A stretch of DNA of 64,000 nt, from the NCBI GenBank assembly GCA_963790065.1, contig CAWBNK010000016.1:1-64000 (forward strand), in the 5' to 3' direction. Under the pieces are notes generated by a model. It did not search any database, was not told the origin of the DNA, and saw only the letters and a program-made list of their open reading frames with translations. The stretch is from Palsa-504 sp963790065. GTDB lineage: Bacteria > Actinomycetota > Actinomycetes > Streptosporangiales > Streptosporangiaceae. The position numbers and the translations under genes were made by a program. Shown in pieces: positions 24,401 through 31,954 of the stretch; position 1 is the stretch's first letter; the number at the start of each line of letters is the position of its first letter.

Positions 24401-25042
24401 ATGAACACATCACCTACTGAGGCGGCGGCGCTGCCGCGGCCCCGGTTGCCGGCCTACGGCGAACAGGCCTGCTCCTACGACCGCGACACCAGCGCGTTCC
24501 AGCGCTACCGCGAGGACATCGTGGCCGCGCTCCCGCTCCGCCCGGGACAGGTGGTCCTGGACGTCGGGTGCGGGACCGGGCTGTGCTGCGGCCTGCTGCG
24601 GGACAAGGTCGGCCCGGCCGGCGGCGTGGTCGGCATCGAGGAATCGCCGCAGATGGCGGCGCTGGCCCGGGAACACGTCACCAGCCAGGGCTGGCGCAAC
24701 GTGACCGTGGTGCAGGCGCCCGCCGAAGGCGCCGAGATCGGGGTCAGCGCCGACGCGGCGCTGTTCTGCGCCGTGCACGACATCATGCAGTCCCCGGACG
24801 CCCTGCGGAACGTGCTGGGCAGCCTGCGGCCGAACGCCTGGGTGGCCGCGGGCGGCGGCAAGTGGGCCGCGCCCATGATGGTGGCCGTCAACGCCATGGT
24901 GATGACGCTGCATTCTCCCTACGTGCGCAGCTTCGAGGGGTTCGACCGGCCGTGGAGCCACCTGGAGCGGATGACCAGGGACGTCAGCGTGAGGGAGGTG
25001 GCTTACGGCGGCGGCTACGTCCTGACCGCCCAGGTACCGTAA
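24401..25042 (+). CDS. class I SAM-dependent methyltransferase
   Basis: 213 residues. Motif I VVLDVGCGTGLCC and post-I GVVGIEESPQMAALAREHV are clear, with the late motif LRPNAWVAAGGGKW. Members close to this type act on small molecules or lipids. Ribosome site gcgaggtg before ATG 24401. The stop is 4 bases before the enoyl-CoA hydratase start, so the two are one operon. Promoter presumably in 24300-24370. Confidence 0.85.
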   Translation: MNTSPTEAAALPRPRLPAYGEQACSYDRDTSAFQRYREDIVAALPLRPGQVVLDVGCGTGLCCGLLRDKVGPAGGVVGIEESPQMAALAREHVTSQGWRNVTVVQAPAEGAEIGVSADAALFCAVHDIMQSPDALRNVLGSLRPNAWVAAGGGKWAAPMMVAVNAMVMTLHSPYVRSFEGFDRPWSHLERMTRDVSVREVAYGGGYVLTAQVP

Positions 25043-25046
25043 GCCC

Positions 25047-25874
25047 ATGAGCCGGTTCCGTGCCTCGGCACAGATCACCAAGCAGTGGCAGAACTTCGAT
25101 TTCTCGGTGGCCGGTGGCGTCGCCACCGTCACGCTCAACCGGCCGGAGAAGCTGAACGCGCTGACGTTCGAGGCCTACGCCGACCTGCGCGACCTGCTGG
25201 CCGAACTGCCGTACCGCGGTGACGCCAAGGTGCTGGTGCTGCGCGGGACGGGGCGGGGTTTCTGCGGCGGCGGCGACGTGAATGAGATCATCGGCGAGCT
25301 GATCAAGATGGAGGCTCGCGACCTGATGTCCTTCACCAAGATGACCGGGGACGTGATCCGCGCCATGCGGGAAATGCCGATCCCGGTCATCGCGGGCATC
25401 CAGGGCATCGCCGCGGGCGCGGGCTCAGTGCTGGCCCTGGCGGCCGACTTCCGGGTCGTCGCGCAGTCCGGCAAGTTCGCGTTCCTGTTCACCAAGGTCG
25501 GCCTGTCCGGTGGCGACATGGGCGCCGCCTACCTGCTGCCGCGGATGGTCGGGGTCGGGCGCGCCACTCAGCTCCTGATGCTCGGCGACACCATCGACGC
25601 CGTCACCGCGGACCGCTACGGCCTGGTCAGCCAGCTGGTCGCCGACGACGAGCTGGACCAGGCGGTGTCGCAGCTTGCCTCCCGGCTGGCCGCCGGTCCC
25701 ACCCTGGCCTACGCCCAGACCAAGGCGCTGCTCACCCGCGAACAGGACATGTCGCTCGCGGCGTCGATGGAACTCGACGCCATGACCCAGGCCCTGCTGA
25801 TGACCACCCACGACCACGCGGAGTTCCACGCGGCGTTCAACGCCAAGCGGCCGCCCGAATGGACCGGCAGCTAG
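25047..25874 (+). CDS. enoyl-CoA hydratase/isomerase family protein
   Basis: 275 residues with the crotonase fold: VATVTLNRPEKLNALTFEAY, the first oxyanion-hole loop RGTGRGFCGGGDVNEI, and the second GIQGIAAGAGSVLALAADFRV. One position normally Glu/Asp in hydratases falls in KVGLSGGDMGAAYLLPR, where D is kept, so an isomerase or hydratase reaction is plausible. Second gene of the methyltransferase operon. It is convergent with the GMC gene. Confidence 0.9.
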   Translation: MSRFRASAQITKQWQNFDFSVAGGVATVTLNRPEKLNALTFEAYADLRDLLAELPYRGDAKVLVLRGTGRGFCGGGDVNEIIGELIKMEARDLMSFTKMTGDVIRAMREMPIPVIAGIQGIAAGAGSVLALAADFRVVAQSGKFAFLFTKVGLSGGDMGAAYLLPRMVGVGRATQLLMLGDTIDAVTADRYGLVSQLVADDELDQAVSQLASRLAAGPTLAYAQTKALLTREQDMSLAASMELDAMTQALLMTTHDHAEFHAAFNAKRPPEWTGS

Positions 25875-25880
25875 TCCGCT

Positions 25881-25904
25881 TAGGCCCGCGCCGCGGCGCG
25901 CCTA
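25881..25904. terminator. possible bidirectional terminator
   Basis: A stem of about nine pairs with one mismatch (5' taggcccgc pairs with gcgcgccta) lies between the convergent enoyl-CoA hydratase and GMC oxidoreductase genes. Confidence 0.4.
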
Positions 25905-25924
25905 GGCCGGCGCCACGCCGGAGG

Positions 25925-27676
25925 CTAGCTCGGCGTCCCGGCCAGGTGGCGCATGTTGCGCAGGGCCACGGCCATGATGGTGTTGGTCGGGTTGTGCGCG
26001 CCGGAGGTGACGAACACCGAGCCGTCGGCCACGTACACGTTGTCCAGGCCATGCACCCGGCCGTAGCCGTCGGTCACGCTGGACGACGGATCCGGGCCCA
26101 TCATCATGCCGCCCATGATGTGGTTGCCGGTGGGCAGGCCGCCGCTGTTGAGCGTGGCGGGCACGGCCAGGGCCAGGCCAGCACCCGCACGCAGCAGCAT
26201 CTGCTTCAGGCGCGGGACCCAGAACTGCTGGGCCACCTGCTCGTGCGGGCCCGCGCTCCAGGTGATCCGGGCCACCGGCAGCCCGAAGACGTCCCGCACA
26301 GCAGGATCGAGGGTCACCGTGTGGTCCAGGTAGGGCATGTCGTGGCCGATGAACGAACAGCCCGCCAGCCGGTCGCGCAGCAACGAGGCCCGCATGAGCT
26401 GCTTGAACTCCGTGCCGAACGGCCGGGATCCTCGCACCAGCGCCAGCAGGGTCTGGTAAGACTGCGCCTCGGTGATGGGGTCCTGGCTGCCGCCGAGCTC
26501 CATCAGCCCGCCGCGCAGGTACGGCAGCCCGTGCGACTTGGCGAACGCCCGGGCCCCGGGATAGTCCGGGTCGACGGCATCTTCCACGCACTGCGTCACC
26601 GAACGGCCGCGGTAGCCGTGCATCCGCTCGTCCAGGAAGATCGCGCTGCCGTCGACGAACGCGTGGAACATCAGCCGCCGGCCCAGCTTCCCGCTGGCAT
26701 CGGGGAACGAGGACAGCAGCGCGAGCCGCACCGTCTCGATGGCCGACGCCGCCATGACCACGACATCCGCGTCCTCCGAGCCTCGCACCGGCCCCGAAGC
26801 GGTCATCCGCACCCACCGCACCCCGGTCGCCCGGGCCGAAGCGCCCGACCCGGACCAGACCACGGACGTCACCATGGTTGACGGCACGAGGCTCACCCGC
26901 CCGGTGCGCAGCGCCACCCGCAGCGGTATCAGGGCCGAAGGCCGCGCCACCACCGGGCACCCGAAGCTGCTGCAGAACCCGCAGTTGTTACAGGCGTGCT
27001 GGCCGTTGTAGCCGCTGACCGAGTTGGCTGCCATCGGGAACGGGAACGGGTGCAGCCCGAACGCGGTGGCGCCCTCGGCCACCGCGAGCGACCCGCGCAT
27101 CTGCGGGCCCGGCGGCATCGGGTACTGCACGGACCGGGGGGCGTGCTTGCGCACGAGGTCGGGGAACGCCGTGACGTCGCCCTGCACCCCGATGAGCTGC
27201 TCAACCTGGTCGTAGTAGGGCGCGATGTCGGCGTAGGTGAAGGGCCAGTCGGCCATGTCGGCGTTCGGTACCGGGCCCAGCGCGGACAACTGCTGGAAGT
27301 CGAGGTCCCAGAACCTGGGTACCTTGGCGTCCCAGTGAATGGTCCCGCCGCCAACCGTCTGGGGCAGCTCGTCGACGCTCCCCGTGACCTGGTTCGCGGC
27401 CACGCCCACCGGCCGCCAGGTGCGCGGGTACACGTCCGGGTCCGGGCCGGGGTAGTTGCGCACGATCATGGCCAGGCTGTCGTTGGCGAAGGCCGTGCCG
27501 ATCGGCCCCTCGCCGCCGATGTTGGTGAAGTGGTTGGGGCCCTTCTCGTAGACCACCACCTGCCAGCCGGCCTGGGCCAGCACCATCGCGGCCAGCGAGC
27601 CGCCCGCGCCGCTGCCGATCACGACCGCCTTGCTCATAGCTGGGCGCCCATCACAGTGCTCATTACAGGTGCTCAT
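25925..27676 (-). CDS. GMC family oxidoreductase
   Basis: About 570-583 residues. FAD-binding VVIGSGAGGSLAAMVLAQAG at the N-terminus, TVGGGTIHWDAKVPR, ACNNCGFCSSFGCP (a cysteine cluster seen in GMC enzymes that work with a small subunit), and the C-terminal GMC_oxred_C signature GNHIMGGMMMG ... GSVFVTSGAHNPTNTIMAVAL. It oxidises an alcohol with FAD; partner and electron acceptor are probably the periplasmic subunit encoded upstream. Start: ATG 27676 is reached by a TAATG stop-start overlap, while ATG 27637 is the family-typical start. Confidence 0.9.
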   Translation of the reverse strand: MSTCNEHCDGRPAMSKAVVIGSGAGGSLAAMVLAQAGWQVVVYEKGPNHFTNIGGEGPIGTAFANDSLAMIVRNYPGPDPDVYPRTWRPVGVAANQVTGSVDELPQTVGGGTIHWDAKVPRFWDLDFQQLSALGPVPNADMADWPFTYADIAPYYDQVEQLIGVQGDVTAFPDLVRKHAPRSVQYPMPPGPQMRGSLAVAEGATAFGLHPFPFPMAANSVSGYNGQHACNNCGFCSSFGCPVVARPSALIPLRVALRTGRVSLVPSTMVTSVVWSGSGASARATGVRWVRMTASGPVRGSEDADVVVMAASAIETVRLALLSSFPDASGKLGRRLMFHAFVDGSAIFLDERMHGYRGRSVTQCVEDAVDPDYPGARAFAKSHGLPYLRGGLMELGGSQDPITEAQSYQTLLALVRGSRPFGTEFKQLMRASLLRDRLAGCSFIGHDMPYLDHTVTLDPAVRDVFGLPVARITWSAGPHEQVAQQFWVPRLKQMLLRAGAGLALAVPATLNSGGLPTGNHIMGGMMMGPDPSSSVTDGYGRVHGLDNVYVADGSVFVTSGAHNPTNTIMAVALRNMRHLAGTPS

Positions 27677-27712
27677 TACAGTGCTCTCATTACAGGGCTC
27701 TCATTACAGGGC
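27649..27712 (-). repeat. tandem repeats creating chained TAATG stop-start codons
   Basis: Read on the minus strand, the stop TAA of the upstream gene is part of TAATG. ATG 27704 opens a four-codon ORF (MRAL) ending in TAATG; ATG 27690 opens another MRAL ORF ending in TAATG; ATG 27676 then opens the in-frame leader of the GMC gene. The repeat unit is 14 bases, with further diverged copies to 27649. Confidence 0.85.
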
Positions 27713-28489
27713 GCCGAGCAGCTTGATCACGTCGGTCACGACGGCGGTGTCGTCGACCGGGTCGTGCCCGTCCGACCCCGTGACCTCGTCCGGGGTGTAC
27801 CCGCGCGGCTGGATGTCGCCGGGGAAGGCGATGTCCTTCCAGCCCGCCAAGCCGCGGTTGCCGCCGTACTCAGGTGCGGAGTACAGGCCCTCGATCGTGT
27901 GCTCGTACAGCACGGCCATGAACGTGCTGGCCGACTCCGACGCCAGGATCTTGTCCTGCTTGGCGTGGCTGGCCTTGGTGAAGTCGCCCCCGGCCAGCTT
28001 GTCCAGGGCCGCGATGCCGGTCCGGTACTGCTGCTGCCAGCCCTGCAGCCGCTTGCGCCACGCGATGCGCGTGACCGGGTCGAGCGCCACGAACCGGGCC
28101 ATCAGATCGGGCCCTGACGTGTGCCGGCTGCTCCACGGCCCGCCCGCAAAGATCAAGGGCGCGGCCTCGTCCAGGGCACCGAGCTGAGCCAGCATCGAGT
28201 CGATGTAGCCGGTCACGTCGGCCTCGCGGGCGCCCGGGTGGCCGGCTTCGTCCGGATCATCAGCAGGCCCGGGTGCGATCCGCGCGGTCGCGTCCTCGAC
28301 CACGGCCGCCTCATGGGCAGTGAAGAAGCGCAGCGACCGGGCCGAGACTGAACTGGACGACGACGAGGTACAGCCGTCGACGCCCAGCACCGCCGCCGAG
28401 GCCACCGCCACGGGAATAGCGCCGATGACCACACGGCGCCGCATGCCGCCGCCCGCCGGCGAAGGGCCAGGGTCTGTGATAGATGACAC
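27704..28489 (-). CDS. gluconate 2-dehydrogenase subunit 3 family lipoprotein
   Basis: 261 residues. The N-terminus has an RRR motif, a hydrophobic stretch and a lipobox ending in GVDGC, then a Ser-rich linker, indicating export (probably Tat) and lipid anchoring. The rest (FFTAHEAAVVEDATARIAPG ... GLYSAPEYGGNRGLAGWKDI ... GDIQPRGYTPDEV) is the gluconate 2-dehydrogenase small-subunit fold, which partners GMC flavoproteins and aids their export. GTG 28489 or ATG 28444 may be the start. The gene leads directly into the GMC gene. Confidence 0.9.
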   Translation of the reverse strand: MSSITDPGPSPAGGGMRRRVVIGAIPVAVASAAVLGVDGCTSSSSSSVSARSLRFFTAHEAAVVEDATARIAPGPADDPDEAGHPGAREADVTGYIDSMLAQLGALDEAAPLIFAGGPWSSRHTSGPDLMARFVALDPVTRIAWRKRLQGWQQQYRTGIAALDKLAGGDFTKASHAKQDKILASESASTFMAVLYEHTIEGLYSAPEYGGNRGLAGWKDIAFPGDIQPRGYTPDEVTGSDGHDPVDDTAVVTDVIKLLGAL

Positions 28490-28515
28490 GCGGCAAGTCT
28501 AGAGATACAAGATCG

Positions 28516-29208
28516 TCAGCAGAAGGCGTTGCGGAAGCCGAACACCCGGCGTTCCCGCCGCAGCGCCGAGGCCACGATCCGGTTCCGCCACGGCGTGCTG
28601 ACCGCCGCCCGGTAGGCGGGTTCCTCGAGCACCTCGGGGCCGGCCAGCTCGTGCAGCGACAGCCAGTCGGGCGCCGACCAGCCGGGCCCGCCCGAGCCGC
28701 CGGTCAGCCGGTACCGGCGGATCCGCTGCCATCCGGGCACCTCGAGCAGCATCGGGATGTGCTCCCGCTCGTACCAGGCCGCCATGTCGTCTTCGGTCTC
28801 CGGCGGCACGGTGTTAGCCACCGACAGGATGGCCGGCGCCGCCCCGGCCGGAGCGGCGCCAGCAGCGGCACCAGAAGCGCCGGACGGCAGGTCCTCGCTG
28901 ACCTGCTCGTAGACCCGCCGGTCCAAGGTAGCCAGGTGCGACATGATGAACTTTTCCCGGTCGCTGCCCCCCGCCACCAGCGCCTTGTACTCCTGGCCGT
29001 CCAGCACCTCCAGGCTGGCCGTCTCGTACAGCGCCAGCCAGGGCGGCTGCTGGCCGTCGATGGCCTGGTAGCGGCGGGCGCCGGTGAACCCGGGCACGGT
29101 CATCCGGGCCGGGCCGTGCTCATGGTCGTACCAGTCGTGGTACTCCGCCTCGCTGACCGGCCCGTCCGGGCCCGGGTCGGTGTACACGTACAGCAGTCCT
29201 GCGGCCAT
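28516..29208 (-). CDS. tandem EthD/dimeric alpha-beta-barrel-like protein
   Basis: 230 residues in two similar halves. Half one has EAEYHDWYDHEHGPARMTVPGFTGARRY; half two has EDDMAAWYEREHIPMLLEVPGWQRIRRY. The paired W-Y-x-x-E-H pattern is that of EthD-like ferredoxin-fold barrels, here fused as an intramolecular dimer, with an Ala/Gly-rich linker (about 108-128). The role is unknown; EthD proteins support oxidative degradation enzymes. It ends 27 bases before the subunit-3 gene, so it probably leads that operon. Confidence 0.78.
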   Translation of the reverse strand: MAAGLLYVYTDPGPDGPVSEAEYHDWYDHEHGPARMTVPGFTGARRYQAIDGQQPPWLALYETASLEVLDGQEYKALVAGGSDREKFIMSHLATLDRRVYEQVSEDLPSGASGAAAGAAPAGAAPAILSVANTVPPETEDDMAAWYEREHIPMLLEVPGWQRIRRYRLTGGSGGPGWSAPDWLSLHELAGPEVLEEPAYRAAVSTPWRNRIVASALRRERRVFGFRNAFC

Positions 29209-29220
29209 GGCTCATCGTAA

Positions 29221-29263
29221 GACGCCCGGGTCCCGCGGCGCGAAGCCGCCGGACCCGGGCGTC
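29221..29263 (-). terminator. nested hairpin terminator
   Basis: A perfect 13-bp stem (29221-29233 with 29251-29263) encloses a second 5-bp stem (29235-29239 with 29245-29249). It lies just downstream of the DHA2 exporter stop and separates it from the EthD-like operon. Confidence 0.7.
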
Positions 29264-29277
29264 CCGGATAAAACCCG

Positions 29278-30918
29278 TCAGTCGGTCGGTGCTGCCATCG
29301 GGTTCACGCCGGCCAGATCCTCCCGCTTGACCCTGATCGCGACCACGGTGATGATCAGCGCGAGCAGCGCGATCCCGGCCGAGACCAGGTATCCCTTGGC
29401 GAAGCCGACCGAGTACGCGTGGTCGGTGATCGCCTTGATCGCTGCGGCTTGCTGGGCCGCGGACAGGTGCACCGTAGCGTGCTTGGCCGCCGCGGTCGCC
29501 GCGGCCACCTGCGCGTGGATGTTGTTGGCCACCGCGCTCCATGCCACCGTGCCGAGGATCGCGAGCCCGATCGAGCCGCCGACCTGCTGCCCCGTGTTCA
29601 GCAGCGACGACGCCACGCCCGTGTCGTTGTTGGCCACCTTGGCCAGCGCGACCAGCGACATCGGCACGAAGATCAGCCCCATGCCGAACGCGGTCACCAG
29701 CATGGGCCCGAGCAGCCCGGAAGCGTAGTGGCTGTGCTCGGTGATCCGGGACAGCCAGAACATCCCGCCAGTGGCGATCGCGCTGCCCGCCAGCATCAGC
29801 GGCCGGGCGCCGATCCGCGCCACCAGCTGCGACGCTATCCCGGACGCCAACATGATCATCGTGACCATCGGCAAGTAGGCGATGCCGGTCTTGAGCGCGC
29901 TGTATCCCCACACCTCCTGCACGAAGATGGTGAGGAAGAAGAACATGCCGAACAGCGCGGTGCCCACGCACAAGCTGATCAGGTAGGCGCCAGTCCGGTC
30001 GCGGCTGCGCAGCACCCGCATCGGCACCAGCGCGTGCTTGCTCCGGACCTCGATGAATCCGAACGCGACGAGCAGCACGACGGAGGCCACCAGCGACACG
30101 ATCACCTTGGTGTCACCCCAGTGCGAGACGCCGTTCGGCGTGGTCCCGGCGCTGGACAGCCCGTAGACGAGCAAGGCCAGGCCGAGGCTGCCGGTGATCG
30201 CGCCTGGCAGGTCGAAGCGGCCCCGGCGCCGCTCGGACTCCGGCAGCACGCGCGTGGCCAGGAACGCGACCACCAGGCCGATCGGTACGTTCACGAAGAA
30301 CACCCAGCGCCAGTTGAGGTACTGGACCAGCAGCCCGCCGGCGATCAAGCCGACCGCGCCGCCGGCCACGCTCATTGCCGCGTAAACACCCATCGCCCGG
30401 TTGCGCGGCGGCCCCGCGGGGAAGGTGACGGCGATCAGTGATAGCGCCGTGGGCGCCGCGAACGCGCCGCCGATGCCCTGTACGACGCGCGCAGTGAGCA
30501 GCCAGGCCTGGTCGGTGGCGAACCCGCCGGCCAGCGAGGCCAGCGAGAACAGCAGCAGGCCGGCGATGAAGATCCGGCGGCGCCCCAGTAGGTCGCCGGA
30601 TCTGCCGCCGAGCAGCAGCAACCCGCCGAACGCCAGCGCGTACGCGTTGACGACCCATTCCAGGTTGGTGCCGGAGAAGCCCAGCGCGGTCTGAATGTGC
30701 GGCAGGGCCACGTTCACGATGGTCGCGTCGAGCACGACCATGAGCTGTGCCGTCGCGATGACGGCGAGCGCCAGGCCAAGCCGCCGCGGTGCGGCCCCCG
30801 TGGACCCGGTGGGCCCTGGGCTTGGAGTAACGGCGTCTGACGCCGCCGCGATACTGACCTCCCGGGCGCGCGCGCCGTTGAGGGCCGCACTCCCGGTGTC
30901 TGGTGGTGTGGCGGACAA
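29278..30918 (-). CDS. DHA2-family (EmrB/QacA-like) MFS drug exporter
   Basis: 546 residues with 14 predicted membrane helices. Motif LMVVLDATIVNVALPHIQ in helix 1, motif A GRSGDLLGRRRIF, and motif C-like GGAVGLIAGGLLVQYLNWRWVFFVNVP are typical of drug:H+ antiporters. The start is TTG 30918, supported by AGGGAG 6 bases upstream; no ATG/GTG fits. Regulation by the divergent-side MarR protein is suggested by an AGTTGAG half site just upstream that matches the MarR palindrome. Confidence 0.92.
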   Translation of the reverse strand: MSATPPDTGSAALNGARAREVSIAAASDAVTPSPGPTGSTGAAPRRLGLALAVIATAQLMVVLDATIVNVALPHIQTALGFSGTNLEWVVNAYALAFGGLLLLGGRSGDLLGRRRIFIAGLLLFSLASLAGGFATDQAWLLTARVVQGIGGAFAAPTALSLIAVTFPAGPPRNRAMGVYAAMSVAGGAVGLIAGGLLVQYLNWRWVFFVNVPIGLVVAFLATRVLPESERRRGRFDLPGAITGSLGLALLVYGLSSAGTTPNGVSHWGDTKVIVSLVASVVLLVAFGFIEVRSKHALVPMRVLRSRDRTGAYLISLCVGTALFGMFFFLTIFVQEVWGYSALKTGIAYLPMVTMIMLASGIASQLVARIGARPLMLAGSAIATGGMFWLSRITEHSHYASGLLGPMLVTAFGMGLIFVPMSLVALAKVANNDTGVASSLLNTGQQVGGSIGLAILGTVAWSAVANNIHAQVAAATAAAKHATVHLSAAQQAAAIKAITDHAYSVGFAKGYLVSAGIALLALIITVVAIRVKREDLAGVNPMAAPTD

Positions 30919-30931
30919 AACAATCTCCCTA

Positions 30932-30951
30932 AGTTGAGGGCGTACTGAACT
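30932..30951 (-). promoter_or_regulatory. MarR operator-like site before the DHA2 exporter
   Basis: AGTTGAG (30932-30938) and CTGAACT (30945-30951) form an inverted repeat with one mismatch, 14 bases upstream of the TTG start. AGTTGAG is the same 7-mer as in the perfect palindrome at 31698-31714. Confidence 0.5.
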
Positions 30952-31110
30952 CTCGCCGTGACCGGCTGGACTCCGCCGTCACGCGCGCCGTGCGTACTTC
31001 TTCTTAAATGCCTTTGACCGAACGGATCGTGGTATCAGCCCCGTACCATCTGTTCGCTTCCCCGTGTAGTGGTCGTCAGCTAGGACGACCATGCGGCTTG
31101 TTGTCATCGG

Positions 31111-31659
31111 TCATGACGAGGCAGCCGCCGCGGATGTGACACCATCACCTCCCTTTTTGCGCGATCTGAGCATCTTGCGCAGCAAAGTCAGCAGGCACCG
31201 CCGCTCCGCGGTGTCCAGCGCGGTACACCAGGGCGCCCGGGCCAGGAGCTCGCCGCAGACCTGGTGCCTCAGCTGCACGCCTTCCGGGGTGAGCACGATG
31301 TTCTTGCTCCGCCGGTCGCGCTGAGAGGGTTCCCGCCGGGCCAGGCCGTGCTTCTCCAGCGCGTCCGCGACGGTGGTGATGAAGGAGGGGTCGCAGCCCA
31401 TCCGCAGCCCGAGGTCCTTCATCGTCATTGGCGTATCGAGCATGAACAGCGCCTTGCTGTCGCTGACGGTCAGGCCGAACTTAGCCGCGACATCCTGACC
31501 GAGATCGTGAGCATGCCTGATCAGATCGCCCATCGTGTCCGCGATCTGCTGGTCAAGCTCATCGTCGCTGGCTTCGCCACCTGTCCCGGACACCAGCGGC
31601 GTCGCGTGCGGTACCGGTTCGGCGTCCAGGGCCGTCGCGGCGGCTGCCTGCTCATCCAT
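31111..31659 (-). CDS. MarR family transcriptional regulator
   Basis: 182 residues with a winged helix-turn-helix (about 70-140): MTMKDLGLRMGCDPSFITTVADALEKHGL followed by the wing SQRDRRSKNIVLTPEG. It probably represses its own gene and the DHA2 exporter transcribed next in the same direction, releasing DNA when a drug or phenolic ligand binds. A GGAGG precedes ATG 31659 by 10 bases. An Ala-rich N-terminal extension precedes the dimerisation helix. Confidence 0.9.
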   Translation of the reverse strand: MDEQAAAATALDAEPVPHATPLVSGTGGEASDDELDQQIADTMGDLIRHAHDLGQDVAAKFGLTVSDSKALFMLDTPMTMKDLGLRMGCDPSFITTVADALEKHGLARREPSQRDRRSKNIVLTPEGVQLRHQVCGELLARAPWCTALDTAERRCLLTLLRKMLRSRKKGGDGVTSAAAASS

Positions 31660-31697
31660 CCATGCTCACCTCCGCCCATTGCCTGAGTTCCTAAACA

Positions 31698-31714
31698 GTT
31701 GAGTGACTCAACTA
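31698..31714. promoter_or_regulatory. MarR operator, perfect palindrome
   Basis: AGTTGAG-TGA-CTCAACT, 7-bp arms, 38 bases upstream of the marR-family start, with TATATT next to it as a possible -10 on the other strand. Confidence 0.65.
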
Positions 31715-31954
31715 TATTGCCGCGTACCCGACCACGCAAGGTAATTTCGGGCTCTGTTCCCCCCACTCGCCTCCGGGGCGCTTTAAGGCGCTGCCTTCCC
31801 TCGTCGCTCGTTCCTCGCTCCTCAGTCCAGGCAGCGCCGCGCCCCTTTGGCTCGCGGGGCCCCGGCCGGGCCCAACTGGCCGACCTGGTGCGGCGTCTTT
31901 ACCGGCGAGCGCTCACACTGAGAGCAGCAGCGAACGCACGGAGGGTGTGCCGCG

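Noticed and set aside
26996..28117. 373-residue plus-strand frame opposite the GMC and subunit-3 genes
   Set aside because: It crosses the boundary of two recognised genes and has no start context.
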